DNA of 64,000 nt from Streptomyces sp. YIM 121038 (GCF_006088715.1 NZ_CP030771.1:8120001-8184000); one strand, 5' to 3'; shown: positions 50,878 to 62,299, counted from the first letter of the stretch. Notes: generated by a model not told the origin, from the letters alone. Translations and numbers: made by a program.

Positions 50878-51237
50878 ATGAGTGACACCGAGGCGGCCGG
50901 GCGGCCGTTCGGGATCCGGGACGACCGGGCGCGCGGCGTCCTGCTCGCCGAGGAGGATGGGCGCACGGTCGGACAGATCGTCTACTTCACCCTGGCCGCG
51001 CCCGAGCCCGCACTCGTGCCCGTGCACACCGAGGTGCCGCCCGCCCACGAGGGCCGCGGCATCGCGGGCGCCCTGGCCACGGAGCTGTACGCGCTCGCGG
51101 CCCGCGAGGGCCGCGCGGTCGTGCCGCTGTGCCCGTACGTCGCCAAGTGGGCGGAGCGCCATCAGGCCCCGGCGCCCGCCGCCGCGCTCGTCGAGGCCGC
51201 GCTCGCCAAGGTCCAGGAGGACCCGTCGACATGGTGA
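50878..51237 (+). CDS. GNAT-like acetyltransferase domain protein (YjdJ/COG2388 type)
   Basis: A 119-aa single-domain protein with the HTEVPPAHEGRGIAGALA acetyl-CoA-binding segment and the CPYVAKWAERH C-terminal signature of the small NATD1/YjdJ group. The substrate is unknown. GAGGAG precedes the ATG. The 3' end overlaps the next gene by 7 bp. Confidence 0.88.
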   Translation: MSDTEAAGRPFGIRDDRARGVLLAEEDGRTVGQIVYFTLAAPEPALVPVHTEVPPAHEGRGIAGALATELYALAAREGRAVVPLCPYVAKWAERHQAPAPAAALVEAALAKVQEDPSTW

Positions 51238-51887
51238 CCCTCGCGCTGCTGCACACCTCGCCCGTCCACGTGCCGGTCTTCGACGCGCTGCGGGACGAGG
51301 ACCACCCCGGCCTCGCGCTGCGCCACCTCGTGCACGAGGGGCTGCTCGACCGCGCCCGCCAGGAGGGCCCCGAGGCCGTCGCGGACCAGCTCGGAGCGGT
51401 CCTGGAGCGGGCCGTCGCCGACGGCGCGGGCGCCGTGCTGTGCACCTGCTCCACGATCGGCGGCGTCGCCGAGGCCCGCGCCGCCGCGCTCGGCGTGCCC
51501 GTGCTGCGCGTCGACCGGCCCATGGCGGCCGCCGCCGTCACGGCGGGCCCGGCGGTCACGGTCCTCGCCACGGTCGCCAGCACGCTGGCGCCCACCGTCG
51601 CCCTCCTGGCGGAGGAGGCCGAGCGGGCCGCGCGCCCCGTCGACGTACGCACCGTCGTGGTGGACGGCGCGTGGGAGCGCTTCGCGGCGGGTGACCAGGA
51701 CGGGTACGTGAGCCTGATCGCCGCCGCTGTCGAGCGGGCGGCCGCCGACGGCGCGGACGTCGTCGTGCTCGCCCAGGCGTCGATGGCGGACGCCGCCGCG
51801 CGCTGTGCCGTGCGGGTGCCGGTCCTCGCGAGCCCGCGCCGCGGGCTGCGTGCGGCCGCCGTGCTGTGCGGGCGGGCGGACTCGTAG
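51231..51887 (+). CDS. Asp/Glu racemase-superfamily protein
   Basis: A 218-aa protein with a two-lobed racemase-like pattern: an N-terminal LALLHTSPVHV strand, a candidate cysteine in GAVLCTCSTIGG and a second lobe with VVLAQASMADAA. The second active-site Cys usual in Asp/Glu racemases is replaced by Ser in this segment, so it may be a hydantoin-racemase- or decarboxylase-like relative rather than a true racemase. It is coupled to the GNAT gene by overlap, with CAGGAGGA upstream. Confidence 0.75.
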   Translation: MVTLALLHTSPVHVPVFDALRDEDHPGLALRHLVHEGLLDRARQEGPEAVADQLGAVLERAVADGAGAVLCTCSTIGGVAEARAAALGVPVLRVDRPMAAAAVTAGPAVTVLATVASTLAPTVALLAEEAERAARPVDVRTVVVDGAWERFAAGDQDGYVSLIAAAVERAAADGADVVVLAQASMADAAARCAVRVPVLASPRRGLRAAAVLCGRADS

Positions 51888-51889
51888 GT

Positions 51890-51928
51890 CCTGTCCGACA
51901 GGCCCGTCGGATGGGCCCGTCCGATGGG
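51890..51928. repeat. Short palindrome and 13-bp direct repeat
   Basis: CCTGTCCGACAGG (51890-51902) is followed by CCCGTCGGATGGG and CCCGTCCGATGGG (51903-51915, 51916-51928). The sequence can fold as a hairpin just after the racemase-like gene and may act as a terminator. Confidence 0.45.
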
Positions 51929-52063
51929 AACGCGTCCGCCGCCGGGACGCGTGGACTCGGCGCGCGGGGGCACGCGAGGCGGGAGAGAGTGGAACCGGCC
52001 GACGCGCCTTCGCACCGCGGGGGCCGGCCGCCCCGCGCTCGCACGAGACGTACGGGAGGAACC

Positions 52064-52276
52064 ATGACCAGCCCGTTCCCCGACCCCGTTCCGCCGGGGC
52101 CCACGCCCGGCCCGCGGCCGGACCCGGTGCCCGCGCCCCCGCCCGACCCGGGGCCCGCCCCAGGCCCGGTGCCCGTGCCGCAGCCCCCGCCGTCCCCGGT
52201 GCCGAAGCCGCCGGGCCCGGACCCCGTGCCGGAGCCGGACCCGACGCCCGGGCCGATGAGCCGGACGCGCCGGTAG
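52064..52276 (+). CDS. Small proline-rich protein
   Basis: A 70-aa protein in which nearly half the residues are Pro, as PxP, PDP and PGP repeats, ending in SRTRR. There is no signal peptide or membrane helix. A near-ideal GGGAGGA site 4-5 nt before the ATG supports translation. It is convergent with gnd, with only 3 bp between the stops. Function is unknown. Confidence 0.55.
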   Translation: MTSPFPDPVPPGPTPGPRPDPVPAPPPDPGPAPGPVPVPQPPPSPVPKPPGPDPVPEPDPTPGPMSRTRR

Positions 52277-52279
52277 GCG

Positions 52280-53719
52280 CTACGCCTCGACCTCCGAGCG
52301 GTCGCCGCCCCACAGCGTGTGGAACGAGCCCTCGCGGTCCGTCCGGCGGTAGGTGTGCGCGCCGAAGTAGTCCCGCTGGCCCTGCGTGAGCGCGGCGGGC
52401 AGCCGCTCCGCGCGCAGCGCGTCGTAGTAGGCGAGGGCGGCGGCGAAGCCCGGCGCGGGCACGCCCTGCGTGGTCGCGGCGACCAGCACGGCGCGCCAGT
52501 CGTCCTGCGCCGCGCCGATCTCGCGCGCGAAGCCCTCGTCGGCGAGGAGGCTCGGCAGGTCGGCGCGCGCGTCGTACGCGGCGCGGATGCGGTCGAGGAA
52601 CGCCGCCCGGATGATGCAGCCGCCGCGCCAGATCGAGGCGACCGCGCCCAGGTCGATGTCCCAGCCGTACTCCGCGCTGCCCGCCGCGATCTCGTGGAAG
52701 CCCTGCGTGTACGACACGATCTTCGAGGCGTACAGCGCCTGCTCGACGCGGTCGGCGAAGGCCGCCGCCTCCTCCTCGGACAGCGGTGCGGCGGCCGGGC
52801 CCGCGAGGCCGCGCGAGGCGGCGCGCAGGTCCGTGTGCCCCGACACGGAGCGGGCGAACACCGCCTCCGCGATGCCCGACACCGGTACGCCCAGGTCGAG
52901 CGCGATCTGCACGGTCCAGCGGCCGGTGCCCTTCTGCTCGGCCTGGTCCGCCACGACGTCCACGAACGGCTTGCCCGTCGCGGCGTCCACGTGCGCCAGG
53001 ACCTCGGCGGTGATCTCGATCAGATAGGAGTCGAGCCGCCCCTGGTTCCAGGTGCGGAAGATGTCGGCGATCTCGGCGGGGGAGTAGCCCGCGACCTCGC
53101 GGAGCAGCTGGTACGCCTCGGCGATCAGCTGCATGTCCGCGTACTCGATGCCGTTGTGCACCATCTTCACGAAGTGGCCCGCGCCGTCCGGGCCGATGTG
53201 CGCCGTGCAGGGGCTGCCGTCGGCGGCCTTCGCGGAGATCTTCTCCAGCATCGGGCCGAGCGCCGTGTACGACTCCGCGGAGCCGCCGGGCATGATGCTC
53301 GGGCCGTTGAGCGCGCCCTCCTCGCCGCCGGAGACGCCGGTGCCGACGAAGTGGATGCCGAACTCGCGCAGTTCGCGCTCGCGGCGGCGGGTGTCCGCGA
53401 AGTGCGCGTTGCCGCCGTCCACGATCATGTCGCCCGGTTCGAGCAGCGGCGCGAACTCCTTGATGACGGCGTCCGTCGGCTCGCCCGCCTTCACCATGAC
53501 GACGAGACGGCGGGGGCGTTCGAGCGCCGCGACGAAGTCCTTCGCGGTCTCCGTGTAGACGAACTCCCCCTCGTCGCCGAACTCGTCGACGAGCGCGCGG
53601 GCCTTGGCCGCGGTGCGGTTGTGCACGGCGACCGTGAAGCCGTTGCGGGCGAAGTTCCGGGCGAGGTTGCGCCCCATCACCGCGAGACCCGTGACGCCGA
53701 TCTGCGCTGAACTGCTCAT
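52280..53719 (-). CDS. gnd: 6-phosphogluconate dehydrogenase, decarboxylating
   Basis: A 479-aa enzyme of the oxidative pentose phosphate pathway that converts 6-phosphogluconate to ribulose 5-phosphate and makes NADPH. The N-terminal GLAVMGRNLARN coenzyme fold, NRT phosphate contact, catalytic Lys in HFVKMVHNGIEY and C-terminal YFGAHTYRR substrate loop are all present. Full length for the long (GndA) form. GGAGC precedes the ATG. Confidence 0.97.
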   Translation of the reverse strand: MSSSAQIGVTGLAVMGRNLARNFARNGFTVAVHNRTAAKARALVDEFGDEGEFVYTETAKDFVAALERPRRLVVMVKAGEPTDAVIKEFAPLLEPGDMIVDGGNAHFADTRRRERELREFGIHFVGTGVSGGEEGALNGPSIMPGGSAESYTALGPMLEKISAKAADGSPCTAHIGPDGAGHFVKMVHNGIEYADMQLIAEAYQLLREVAGYSPAEIADIFRTWNQGRLDSYLIEITAEVLAHVDAATGKPFVDVVADQAEQKGTGRWTVQIALDLGVPVSGIAEAVFARSVSGHTDLRAASRGLAGPAAAPLSEEEAAAFADRVEQALYASKIVSYTQGFHEIAAGSAEYGWDIDLGAVASIWRGGCIIRAAFLDRIRAAYDARADLPSLLADEGFAREIGAAQDDWRAVLVAATTQGVPAPGFAAALAYYDALRAERLPAALTQGQRDYFGAHTYRRTDREGSFHTLWGGDRSEVEA

Positions 53720-53892
53720 GTGCTAGCTCCTGGGTTCCTGGAAATCCGACGTACCGCGACCGCCCGGCACACCGTCTGACCTGCCGGACACGCCATGGGT
53801 GACGCATGTGTCGTAGGTAACGCGTCCGCCCGTCAGTATCACTCCGCGGCGTACCGTGACCTTGGACACCGTGCCCGAAGGAGGAGCCGCCC

Positions 53893-54864
53893 GTGCCGCA
53901 TTTCGACCTGCCGCTCGACCAACTGCGTCAGTACCGCCCGGACCTGCCGGAACCCGAGGACTTCGACGCCTTCTGGGAGAAGACCCTCGCGAGCGCCCGG
54001 GAACACGACCTGGACGCCCGGTTCGAGCCCGTGGACACGCCGCTCGCCTCGGTCGACGTCTTCGACGTGACCTTCGCGGGCTTCGGCGGACACCCCGTGA
54101 AGGGCTGGCTGCTCCTGCCGGCCGGGGCGCGCGAGCCGCTGCCCGCCGTGGTCGAGTACATCGGGTACGGCGGCGGGCGCGGTCTGCCGCACGAGCGGCT
54201 GCTGTGGTCGGCGGCCGGGTTCGCGCACTTCATCATGGACACGCGCGGCCAGGGCAGCGGCGGTTCGGTGGGCGACACCCCCGACCCCGTGGGGAGTGCC
54301 CCGGCGTATCCGGGCTTCCTGACGCGCGGGGTCGAGGACCCGCACGCGTACTACTACCGCCGGGTCTTCACCGATGCCGTACGCGCCGTCGAGGCGGTGC
54401 GCGCGCATCCGCTGGTGGACGCCGCGCGCGTGGCCGCGGTCGGCGACAGCCAGGGCGGCGGCATCACGCTCGCCGTCGGCGGGCTCGTCCCGGACCTCGC
54501 GGCGATCTCCCCGAACGTGCCGTTCCTGTGCGACTTCCCGCGCGCGGCGACGCTCACCGCCCGGCCGCCGTACCGGGAGATCGGCCTCTATCTGCGGGCG
54601 CGCCGGGGGAGCGAGGACCAGGTGTTCCGCACGCTCGCGTACTTCGACGGCGTGCACTTCGCGGCGCGCGGCCGGGCGCCCGCGCTGTTCTCGGCCGCCC
54701 TGGAGGACGAGACGTGCCCGCCGTCGACGGTCTTCGCCGCCTTCAACGCCTACACGGGCAGCGAGCGGTCGATGGAGGTCTACCGCTTCAACGACCACGA
54801 GGGCGGGGGCGTCTTCTTCCACGATGTGCAACTCCGGTGGCTTCCGGGGCATATGGGGAACTGA
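53893..54864 (+). CDS. CE7-family acetyl esterase (acetyl xylan esterase/cephalosporin-C deacetylase type)
   Basis: A 323-aa alpha/beta hydrolase of the usual CE7 length with no signal peptide. It has the family RGQG motif (118-121), nucleophile Ser186 in GDSQGGG and a C-terminal NDHEGGG histidine. It should remove acetyl groups from imported xylo-oligosaccharides or similar small acetyl esters. GTG 53893 follows AGGAGGAG. Confidence 0.92.
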   Translation: MPHFDLPLDQLRQYRPDLPEPEDFDAFWEKTLASAREHDLDARFEPVDTPLASVDVFDVTFAGFGGHPVKGWLLLPAGAREPLPAVVEYIGYGGGRGLPHERLLWSAAGFAHFIMDTRGQGSGGSVGDTPDPVGSAPAYPGFLTRGVEDPHAYYYRRVFTDAVRAVEAVRAHPLVDAARVAAVGDSQGGGITLAVGGLVPDLAAISPNVPFLCDFPRAATLTARPPYREIGLYLRARRGSEDQVFRTLAYFDGVHFAARGRAPALFSAALEDETCPPSTVFAAFNAYTGSERSMEVYRFNDHEGGGVFFHDVQLRWLPGHMGN

Positions 54865-54894
54865 CCAGTTCAACGCCCTCTCGGCGCCGCACTC

Positions 54895-54924
54895 TTGTCA
54901 CACCGACGGCGGACCGGCTAGCTT
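54895..54924 (+). promoter_or_regulatory. Probable vegetative promoter of the Rpf-M23 gene
   Basis: TTGTCA (54895-54900) and TAGCTT (54919-54924) are separated by 18 bp, about 60 bp before the start codon, resembling HrdB-type promoters. Confidence 0.5.
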
Positions 54925-54951
54925 GCGCCCTGTCCTGTGGCTGACGTGTGA

Positions 54952-56298
<1,347 letters not shown>

Positions 56299-56321
56299 GC
56301 CGGCCACGGGACGGACGCGCA

Positions 56322-56356
56322 CGGGCCCCAGGTCCCTGAAGGAGACCTGGGGCCCG
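56322..56356. terminator. Bidirectional terminator
   Basis: A perfect 13-bp stem (56322-56334 with 56344-56356) lies between the convergent Rpf and DMT-transporter genes. Confidence 0.88.
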
Positions 56357-56370
56357 CGCACGCGTGCTTG

Positions 56371-57552
56371 TCACGCGTGCCCTGCCCTGGCGTCCGCGCG
56401 CGGGAACGTCTGCAGCACGGGCTGCAAGGGCAGGCCCGCGAGCCCGGTGAGGCCCTCGGGCAGGAACGACTGCTCCGGCGCGGTCTGTTCGCCCGGCCGG
56501 GGCCGTGTGCCCGCGTCGGCCCCGGGCCGCTCGTCGTGGTCCGGCACGCGCTGCTCGGTGACCGTGGCGGCCTGCTCCGGCGGCGCGGTCGCGGGGAGGG
56601 CACGTGTCACCGGTCCGGCGGGCAGCTCGGCGCGGGGCGCGGCCGGTGCGGCGTCGTCGCGCGCCGGGGCCGACGGGTCGCCCGCCGGGGCCGACGAGGA
56701 GCCCGCGGTCGTCGTCGCCTCGGCCCCGATGCGCTCCGTGGTCAGCAGGATCAGCCCGCCCGCGGCGACGACACCGCAGGTCAGCGCCACCGCCGTACCC
56801 ATGGCTCCATAGCGGAAGGATTCTCCGAACAGGGTGAGGCCGACCGCGGCCGCTATCACCGGGTTCACCACCGTCACCGTGGACAGCGGCGCCGCGAGGC
56901 CCGCGCCCCGGTAGGAGGCCTGCGACAGGAGCAGTCCGGCCACCGCGAGCACCGCGATCACGGCGAGGCTGGGCACCTGCCGGGTCAGCGGCTCGTGGGC
57001 GTCCCAGTCCACCGCGACCGTCTTCGTGAACACCGAGGAGATGCCGAAGGCGATGCCCGCCGCCGTGGCGAGCAGGACGCTGCGCACCGCCGGGTGCCGG
57101 TGCGCCGCGTGCGCGAGGAGCATCAGGCAGACCACGGCCCCGCCGGTGCCGAGCGCCAGCACGACGCGCTCCGCGTCGGCCAGGGACCGGGAGTCGGCGG
57201 CCTGCGTCAGCGAGAGCAGGCCCGCGAGGCCCAGCGTCGCCATGAGCGCGCCGCGCCAGGCGGTGGCCCCGGCCCTGCGGCGCACGAACAGCGCCGCCAT
57301 CGGCAGGGCGAACACGATCGTCAGGGCGCCCAGGGGCTGCACCAGGCTGAGCGGCCCGTAGGCGAGCGCCACGACGTGCAGCAGCCCGCCGAGGCCGTTC
57401 AGGACCACCGCGACCCACCACGCGCCGCGGCGCAGCGGCGCGTACTCGTGCTGCGAGGCCTTCGCGGCCACCCGCTCCTGGAGGATCGCCCCGCCCGCGT
57501 ACGCCACGGCGGAGACGAGGGAGAGCAGGACGGACAGCGCGAGGGCACTCAT
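56371..57552 (-). CDS. DMT-superfamily (EamA/NIPA-like) membrane transporter
   Basis: A 393-aa protein with about 9-10 membrane helices in the first 285 residues and a long Pro/Ala/Thr-rich cytoplasmic tail. The early helices (YAGGAILQERVA, PLSLVQPLGAL) resemble the NIPA magnesium-transporter-like branch. ATG 57552 is chosen for GGAG 6 nt upstream and because the preceding 42 codons are not membrane-like. The substrate is unknown. Confidence 0.83.
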   Translation of the reverse strand: MSALALSVLLSLVSAVAYAGGAILQERVAAKASQHEYAPLRRGAWWVAVVLNGLGGLLHVVALAYGPLSLVQPLGALTIVFALPMAALFVRRRAGATAWRGALMATLGLAGLLSLTQAADSRSLADAERVVLALGTGGAVVCLMLLAHAAHRHPAVRSVLLATAAGIAFGISSVFTKTVAVDWDAHEPLTRQVPSLAVIAVLAVAGLLLSQASYRGAGLAAPLSTVTVVNPVIAAAVGLTLFGESFRYGAMGTAVALTCGVVAAGGLILLTTERIGAEATTTAGSSSAPAGDPSAPARDDAAPAAPRAELPAGPVTRALPATAPPEQAATVTEQRVPDHDERPGADAGTRPRPGEQTAPEQSFLPEGLTGLAGLPLQPVLQTFPRADARAGHA

Positions 57553-57791
57553 GAGGCGCTCCGCGGGGGAAGGCAGCGCCGGTCGTTCCGGTACGTGTCG
57601 TGCCCTGACGTCCGGTGCGTCCGGTGCTGCGTGCGGTCGGCTTCCATGTTCACCACAATGTCGCGCGGAGCGCGGCAAGTCGTCGTCCCTGAGCAGTCAA
57701 TCCGTCCTACTACCGATGGAGTACGACCTCCCGTATGTCCTCCCCAGGTCTGGTTACCCACGGGGCCGGGGGCTTCTGATGTACTGCTGCG

Positions 57792-58541
57792 GTGACAGCT
57801 CGCAGCCCTGACATCGCCTGGGACGTGGTCGGATCCGTCGGCGGCTTCTTCGCCCTGCGGACGGGGGAGCCGCCGGAGCGGACACTCCCCATGGTCGCAC
57901 GCGTGTACGAGATCGGCAGGGGAGTCACGGAGGGTGACCCGCTGTCCTTCCGCGTCACCAAGGTCGCCGCCCGGCTCGCCGCTCCCGAACCCCGCGTCGC
58001 GGCCTCCATCGCCCACCTCGGCCTCGCCGCCCGCCTGTGGTCCCTCGCGCTCGGCCCGGCCGCCCTGTACGGACGCGTGCCCGACCTCGACCCGCGACGG
58101 CTGCGCTGGGACGCCGACGGCAGCTCCCCGGACGACCTGTGGCTCAGCGGCGACCGCACGTTCCCGGCCGACGCCGCGCGCCTGCGGGAGGTCGTCGTCG
58201 ACGGCCACCTCGCGCCGCTCGCGGACGCCCTGCGCGCCCGCTACCGGATCTCCCCGGCGCTCCTGCGCGGCAACGCGGGCTCGGCCCTCGCGGGCGCCGC
58301 CCGCGAACTGCACGCCTGGGCGGAGCGCACCGGCCGCCCCGACGCGGGGCGGCGCGCGCTCGCCCTGGCCGCCGAACTCTTCGCCGACCCGGAGCTGCGC
58401 GCCACCGGCACCCTGGACGGCACCGCGTTCCGGCGCCGCAGCTGCTGTCTGTACTACCGCTGCCCGAACGGCGGCCTGTGCGGCGACTGCTGCTTCGACC
58501 GGCCGCCGCAGCGGTCTTCCCTCGGGACGCCCGCTGGGTGA
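57792..58541 (+). CDS. FhuF-like (2Fe-2S) ferric-reductase domain protein
   Basis: A 249-aa cytoplasmic protein with a C-terminal cysteine cluster RRSCCLYYRCPNGGLCGDCC that matches the FhuF C-terminal Fe-S binding motif, with an extra cysteine pair. FhuF proteins reduce iron in ferric siderophores inside the cell. No siderophore genes are adjacent. GTG 57792 is a weak start with no clear ribosome site. Confidence 0.8.
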   Translation: MTARSPDIAWDVVGSVGGFFALRTGEPPERTLPMVARVYEIGRGVTEGDPLSFRVTKVAARLAAPEPRVAASIAHLGLAARLWSLALGPAALYGRVPDLDPRRLRWDADGSSPDDLWLSGDRTFPADAARLREVVVDGHLAPLADALRARYRISPALLRGNAGSALAGAARELHAWAERTGRPDAGRRALALAAELFADPELRATGTLDGTAFRRRSCCLYYRCPNGGLCGDCCFDRPPQRSSLGTPAG

Positions 58542-58578
58542 CCATGAGGGGGCCGGCCGACGACGGGGGGCTCCGCTC

Positions 58579-59760
58579 GTGAAAGTGGGACTGCTCACCC
58601 GCGAGTACCCGCCGGACGTCTACGGCGGCGCGGGTGTCCACGTCGAGTTCCTCGCCCGTGAGCTGCGCGCCCTGACCGACCTCGACGTCCACTGCTGGGG
58701 CACCGACGCCGACCGCGGCGCCGACGAGGCCGTGCGCCACCGCGCGTGGAGCGCCCTCGACACCGCCAACGACGCGCTGCGCACCCTCTCCGTCGACCTC
58801 ACCATGGCGGCCGCGCTCGGCGGCCGCGACCTCGTCCACACCCACACCTGGTACGCCAACCTCGCCGGCCACGTCGGCAAGCTCCTGCACGGCATCCCGC
58901 ACGTCCTGACCTCGCACTCGCTGGAGCCGCTGCGCCCCTGGAAGGCCGAGCAACTGGGCGGCGGGTACGCCGTGTCGAGCTGGGCGGAGCGCACCGCCGT
59001 CGAGGCCGCCGACGCCGTCATCGCCGTGTCCGGGGCCATGCGCGAGGACATCCTCGCCTGCTACCCGGCCGTCGACCCGGCGAAGGTGCGCGTCGTCCAC
59101 AACGGCATCGACACCGAGCTGTACCGCCCCGACCCGGGCACCAGCGCCCTCGTCCGGCACGGCGTCGACCCCGGCCGCCCCTACGTCCTGTTCGTCGGCC
59201 GCATCACGCGCCAGAAGGGCGTGCCCCATCTGCTGCGCGCGGCCCGGCAGCTGGAGCCCGGCGTCCAGCTGGTGCTGTGCGCGGGCGCGCCCGACACCCC
59301 GGAGATCGACCGGGAGTTCCGCACCCTGTTCGAGGAGCTGAGCCGCGCCCGCGACGGCGTCCACTGGATCCCGCGCATGCTGCCGCGCCCCGAGGTCGTC
59401 CAACTCCTCAGCCACGCGGCGGTGTTCGTGTGCCCCTCGGTGTACGAACCGCTCGGCATCGTCAATCTGGAAGCCATGGCCTGCGGCACGGCCGTCGTCG
59501 CCTCGCGCGTCGGCGGCATCCCGGAGGTCGTCGCGGACGGCACGACCGGACTCCTCGTGCCTTACGACCGGCACGACGAGGAGCGCTTCGAGCACGACCT
59601 CGGCCTGCTCCTGAACCATCTGTCCGCCGACCCGCGCCGCGCGGCGGCCATGGGCGCGGCCGGACGCTACCGGGCCCGCCGCGAGTTCGGCTGGGACGCG
59701 GTGGCACGGCGCACGGTCGAGGTGTACGAGGACGTACTCGGCGTAGTCAAGGCAACGTAG
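58579..59760 (+). CDS. glgM: GT4 glycosyltransferase, glycogen synthase/maltose-1-phosphate synthase GlgM type
   Basis: A 393-aa GT-B enzyme: N-terminal [16 protein letters not shown] glycine loop, HTHTWYAN, central VGRITRQKG phosphate-binding Lys/Arg and [20 protein letters not shown] donor-binding Glu pair. The neighbouring glgC supplies ADP-glucose. In actinobacteria the protein paired with GlgC makes alpha-maltose 1-phosphate for the GlgE alpha-glucan route. GTG 58579 is the start. An ordinary GlgA role cannot be excluded. Confidence 0.9.
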   Translation: MKVGLLTREYPPDVYGGAGVHVEFLARELRALTDLDVHCWGTDADRGADEAVRHRAWSALDTANDALRTLSVDLTMAAALGGRDLVHTHTWYANLAGHVGKLLHGIPHVLTSHSLEPLRPWKAEQLGGGYAVSSWAERTAVEAADAVIAVSGAMREDILACYPAVDPAKVRVVHNGIDTELYRPDPGTSALVRHGVDPGRPYVLFVGRITRQKGVPHLLRAARQLEPGVQLVLCAGAPDTPEIDREFRTLFEELSRARDGVHWIPRMLPRPEVVQLLSHAAVFVCPSVYEPLGIVNLEAMACGTAVVASRVGGIPEVVADGTTGLLVPYDRHDEERFEHDLGLLLNHLSADPRRAAAMGAAGRYRARREFGWDAVARRTVEVYEDVLGVVKAT

Positions 59761-59840
59761 AGGGGCACACGGACGCCAGGGGCGCACCCGCGCCCCGCGG
59801 AGCGGCGGTCCGGACCCACAGGGCGGCAGAGGGGGCGGCG

Positions 59841-61061
59841 ATGCGCGGCGGGCCTTCGGTGCTTGGGATCGTCCTCGCGGGCGGCGCGGGCAAGCGGCTG
59901 ATGCCGCTCACCGCCGACCGCGCGAAACCGGCGGTGACCTTCGGGGGCACCTACCGCCTCGTCGACTTCGTGCTCTCCAACCTCGTCAACGGCGACATCA
60001 CGCGCATCTGCGTCCTCACGCAGTACAAGTCGCACTCCCTGGACCGGCACGTGTCCACCACCTGGCGCATGTCGAGCCTGCTCGGCAACTACGTCACGCC
60101 CGTCCCCGCCCAGCAGCGCCTCGGGCCCCGCTGGTACCTGGGCAGCGCGGACGCGATCCTGCAGTCCCTGAACCTCGTCCACGACGAACAGCCCCACCAC
60201 GTCGCGGTGTTCGGCGCCGACCACGTGTACCGCATGGACCCCCGGCAGATGCTGGAGCAGCACGTCGAGTCCGGCGCGGGCGTCACCGTCGCCGGGATCC
60301 GGGTGCCGCGCGCGGAGGCCCGGCAGTTCGGCGTCATCACCCCGGCGCGCGACGGCACGCTCGTGGAGCGCTTCCTGGAGAAGCCGCAGGACCCGCCGGG
60401 ACTCCCGGGCGCCCCGCACCAGGTGTACGCCTCCATGGGCAACTACGTCTTCACCACCAAGGCCCTCGTGGACGCCCTGCGGCAGGACGCCGAGGACGAG
60501 GACTCGGCGCACGACATGGGCGGCTCCATCCTGCCCATGCTCACCGAACGCGGCCTCGCCCAGGTCTACGACTTCGACGGCAACCACGTGCCGGGGGAGA
60601 CCGCCCGTGACCACGGCTACTGGCGTGACGTCGGCACCCTCGACGCCTACTACGAGGCGCACATGGACCTGATCTCCGACCAGCCCGTGTTCAACCTCGA
60701 CAACCGCTCCTGGCCCATCTACACCCACCCCGGGCAGCTCCCGCCCGCCAAGTTCTGCGCGGGCGGCATCGCGGGGGAGTCCGTCGTCAGCCCCGGCTGC
60801 GTCATCCGCGGCCAGGTCACGCGGTCCGTCCTCTCGCCCGGCGTCACGGTCGAGGAGGGCGCGGTCGTCCAGGGCTCGGTCCTGCACGACAACGTCCGCG
60901 TCGGCCGGGGCGCGGTGGTGCGCGGCGCCGTCCTGGACAAGAACGTGGACGTCCCGCCCGGCGCCACCATCGGCGTGAACCCCGAGCGGGACGCGGAGCT
61001 GTACACGGTCTCGCGGGCCGGGGTCATCGCCCTCGGCAAGGGACAGTGCGTACCGGAGTGA
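59841..61061 (+). CDS. glgC: Glucose-1-phosphate adenylyltransferase
   Basis: A 406-aa enzyme that makes ADP-glucose from ATP and glucose 1-phosphate. It has the nucleotide loop [19 protein letters not shown], the [10 protein letters not shown] metal site, the EKP(Q) substrate motif and a C-terminal left-handed beta-helix of hexapeptide repeats. It lies 80 bp after glgM in the same direction. GAGGGGGCGG precedes the ATG. Confidence 0.96.
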   Translation: MRGGPSVLGIVLAGGAGKRLMPLTADRAKPAVTFGGTYRLVDFVLSNLVNGDITRICVLTQYKSHSLDRHVSTTWRMSSLLGNYVTPVPAQQRLGPRWYLGSADAILQSLNLVHDEQPHHVAVFGADHVYRMDPRQMLEQHVESGAGVTVAGIRVPRAEARQFGVITPARDGTLVERFLEKPQDPPGLPGAPHQVYASMGNYVFTTKALVDALRQDAEDEDSAHDMGGSILPMLTERGLAQVYDFDGNHVPGETARDHGYWRDVGTLDAYYEAHMDLISDQPVFNLDNRSWPIYTHPGQLPPAKFCAGGIAGESVVSPGCVIRGQVTRSVLSPGVTVEEGAVVQGSVLHDNVRVGRGAVVRGAVLDKNVDVPPGATIGVNPERDAELYTVSRAGVIALGKGQCVPE

Positions 61062-61265
61062 GCGGGCCCGGCGGCGGATCGCGCGGTGGGCCGGGCGGCG
61101 GCCCGGGCGGCGGACCGGGCGGAGACTACCCACGCTGGTGATGGTCCCGGCGGGCGGCGCGGGCGAGACTGGGCGCACTTCAGACCCGCGGCGCGTCGGC
61201 GGCCGTGCCGGGAGCGACGATGCCGGTCGGCCCGCCACGGCGGCACTCCACCCGAAGGACCTCAC

Positions 61266-62276
61266 TTGACGGAAAGAAGAGCCGGTGACGCCGTGGGGCA
61301 GCTCGAGGTGGCCCTGATCGGCGCAGGCCTGATCGCCCGGCTGCACCTCGACGCCTGGATCCGCACGGGGGCGTCCGTCCGCGTCCACTCCCAGGACGGC
61401 CGCGCCCCGGACCTGGCACGCGAGTTCGGCGCGCGGGCCGTCGACACCCTGGACGAGGCGCTCGACGGCGCGGACGTCGTGGACATCTGCTCCCCGACGA
61501 ACAGCCACCACGGGATCGCCATGGCCGCCATCGCCGCGGGCGTCGGCGTGGTCTGCGAGAAGCCCCTGGCCGCCGACGTCGAGGAGGCGGAGGAGATCGT
61601 CACCGCGGCCGCGCGCGCCGGGGTGCGGCTCTGCCCGACCCACAACGCGCGCTTCGCCCCGGCGTTCGCCCGGCTCCACGACCTGGTCGCGGCGGGCGAG
61701 CTCGGCGCGGGCGCCGTCGCCCGGTTCGACGTCGCCGGATACCACCCGCGGCCCTGGACCGGCCACGCCTCCGCGCGGTCGGGCGGAATCCTCACCGACC
61801 AGATGCTGCACGGCGTCGACATCGCCCACTGGATCTTCGGGGACGTCGTCCGGGTGCACGCCCACTACCAGGGCGAGATCGCCGCACCGGCCCCCGAGGG
61901 CGCCTTCGCGGTCGGCACCGCCGTCCTCACCCACGCGAGCGGCGCCCTCAGCCGGGTCGTCAGCCGGTGGACCGCCACGCCGCAGCCGCCCATCCGCGTC
62001 GCCTACCACGTCTCGGGCACGGGCGGCACGGCGCTCCACGACTCCGAATGGCCCCAGGAGATCAAGGTGTTCGGCGGCGACGCCGCGGCCTTCGGCGCGC
62101 ACGGCGATTCCCCGTTCCTCGCCGAGATCCGCGAGTTCTCCCAGGCGTTCCTGGGCGGCCCCGAGCCCCGCCTCGGCCCCGGGGACGCGCTGGCCGCCGT
62201 CCGCGTCACCCAGGCCGCCGCCGAATCCGCCTTCACGGGCCGGGCCGTGGACCTGCCCGTGAAAGAGGCCGCATGA
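61266..62276 (+). CDS. Gfo/Idh/MocA-family oxidoreductase 1
   Basis: A 336-aa NAD(P)-dependent sugar-type dehydrogenase. The Rossmann loop is IGAGLIARLH and the catalytic Lys is in CEKPLAA; later motifs (GGILTDQMLHGVDIAHWIFG) match the family. A TTG at 61266 with AAGGA 6 nt upstream is used; GTG 61293 is an alternative start that leaves a normal Rossmann N-terminus. It is paired with a second family member 17 bp downstream. The substrate is unknown. Confidence 0.87.
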   Translation: MTERRAGDAVGQLEVALIGAGLIARLHLDAWIRTGASVRVHSQDGRAPDLAREFGARAVDTLDEALDGADVVDICSPTNSHHGIAMAAIAAGVGVVCEKPLAADVEEAEEIVTAAARAGVRLCPTHNARFAPAFARLHDLVAAGELGAGAVARFDVAGYHPRPWTGHASARSGGILTDQMLHGVDIAHWIFGDVVRVHAHYQGEIAAPAPEGAFAVGTAVLTHASGALSRVVSRWTATPQPPIRVAYHVSGTGGTALHDSEWPQEIKVFGGDAAAFGAHGDSPFLAEIREFSQAFLGGPEPRLGPGDALAAVRVTQAAAESAFTGRAVDLPVKEAA

Positions 62277-62299
62277 AGCGCGAAGGAGGCCGCATGAAG
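62261..62299 (+). repeat. Duplicated ribosome-site/start segment
   Basis: An 18-bp segment (GAA[A/G]GAGGCCGCATGAAG) occurs at 62261-62278 and 62282-62299 with a 21-bp period. It puts two in-frame ATG starts, each with its own Shine-Dalgarno, at the junction of the two oxidoreductase genes. Confidence 0.85.
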
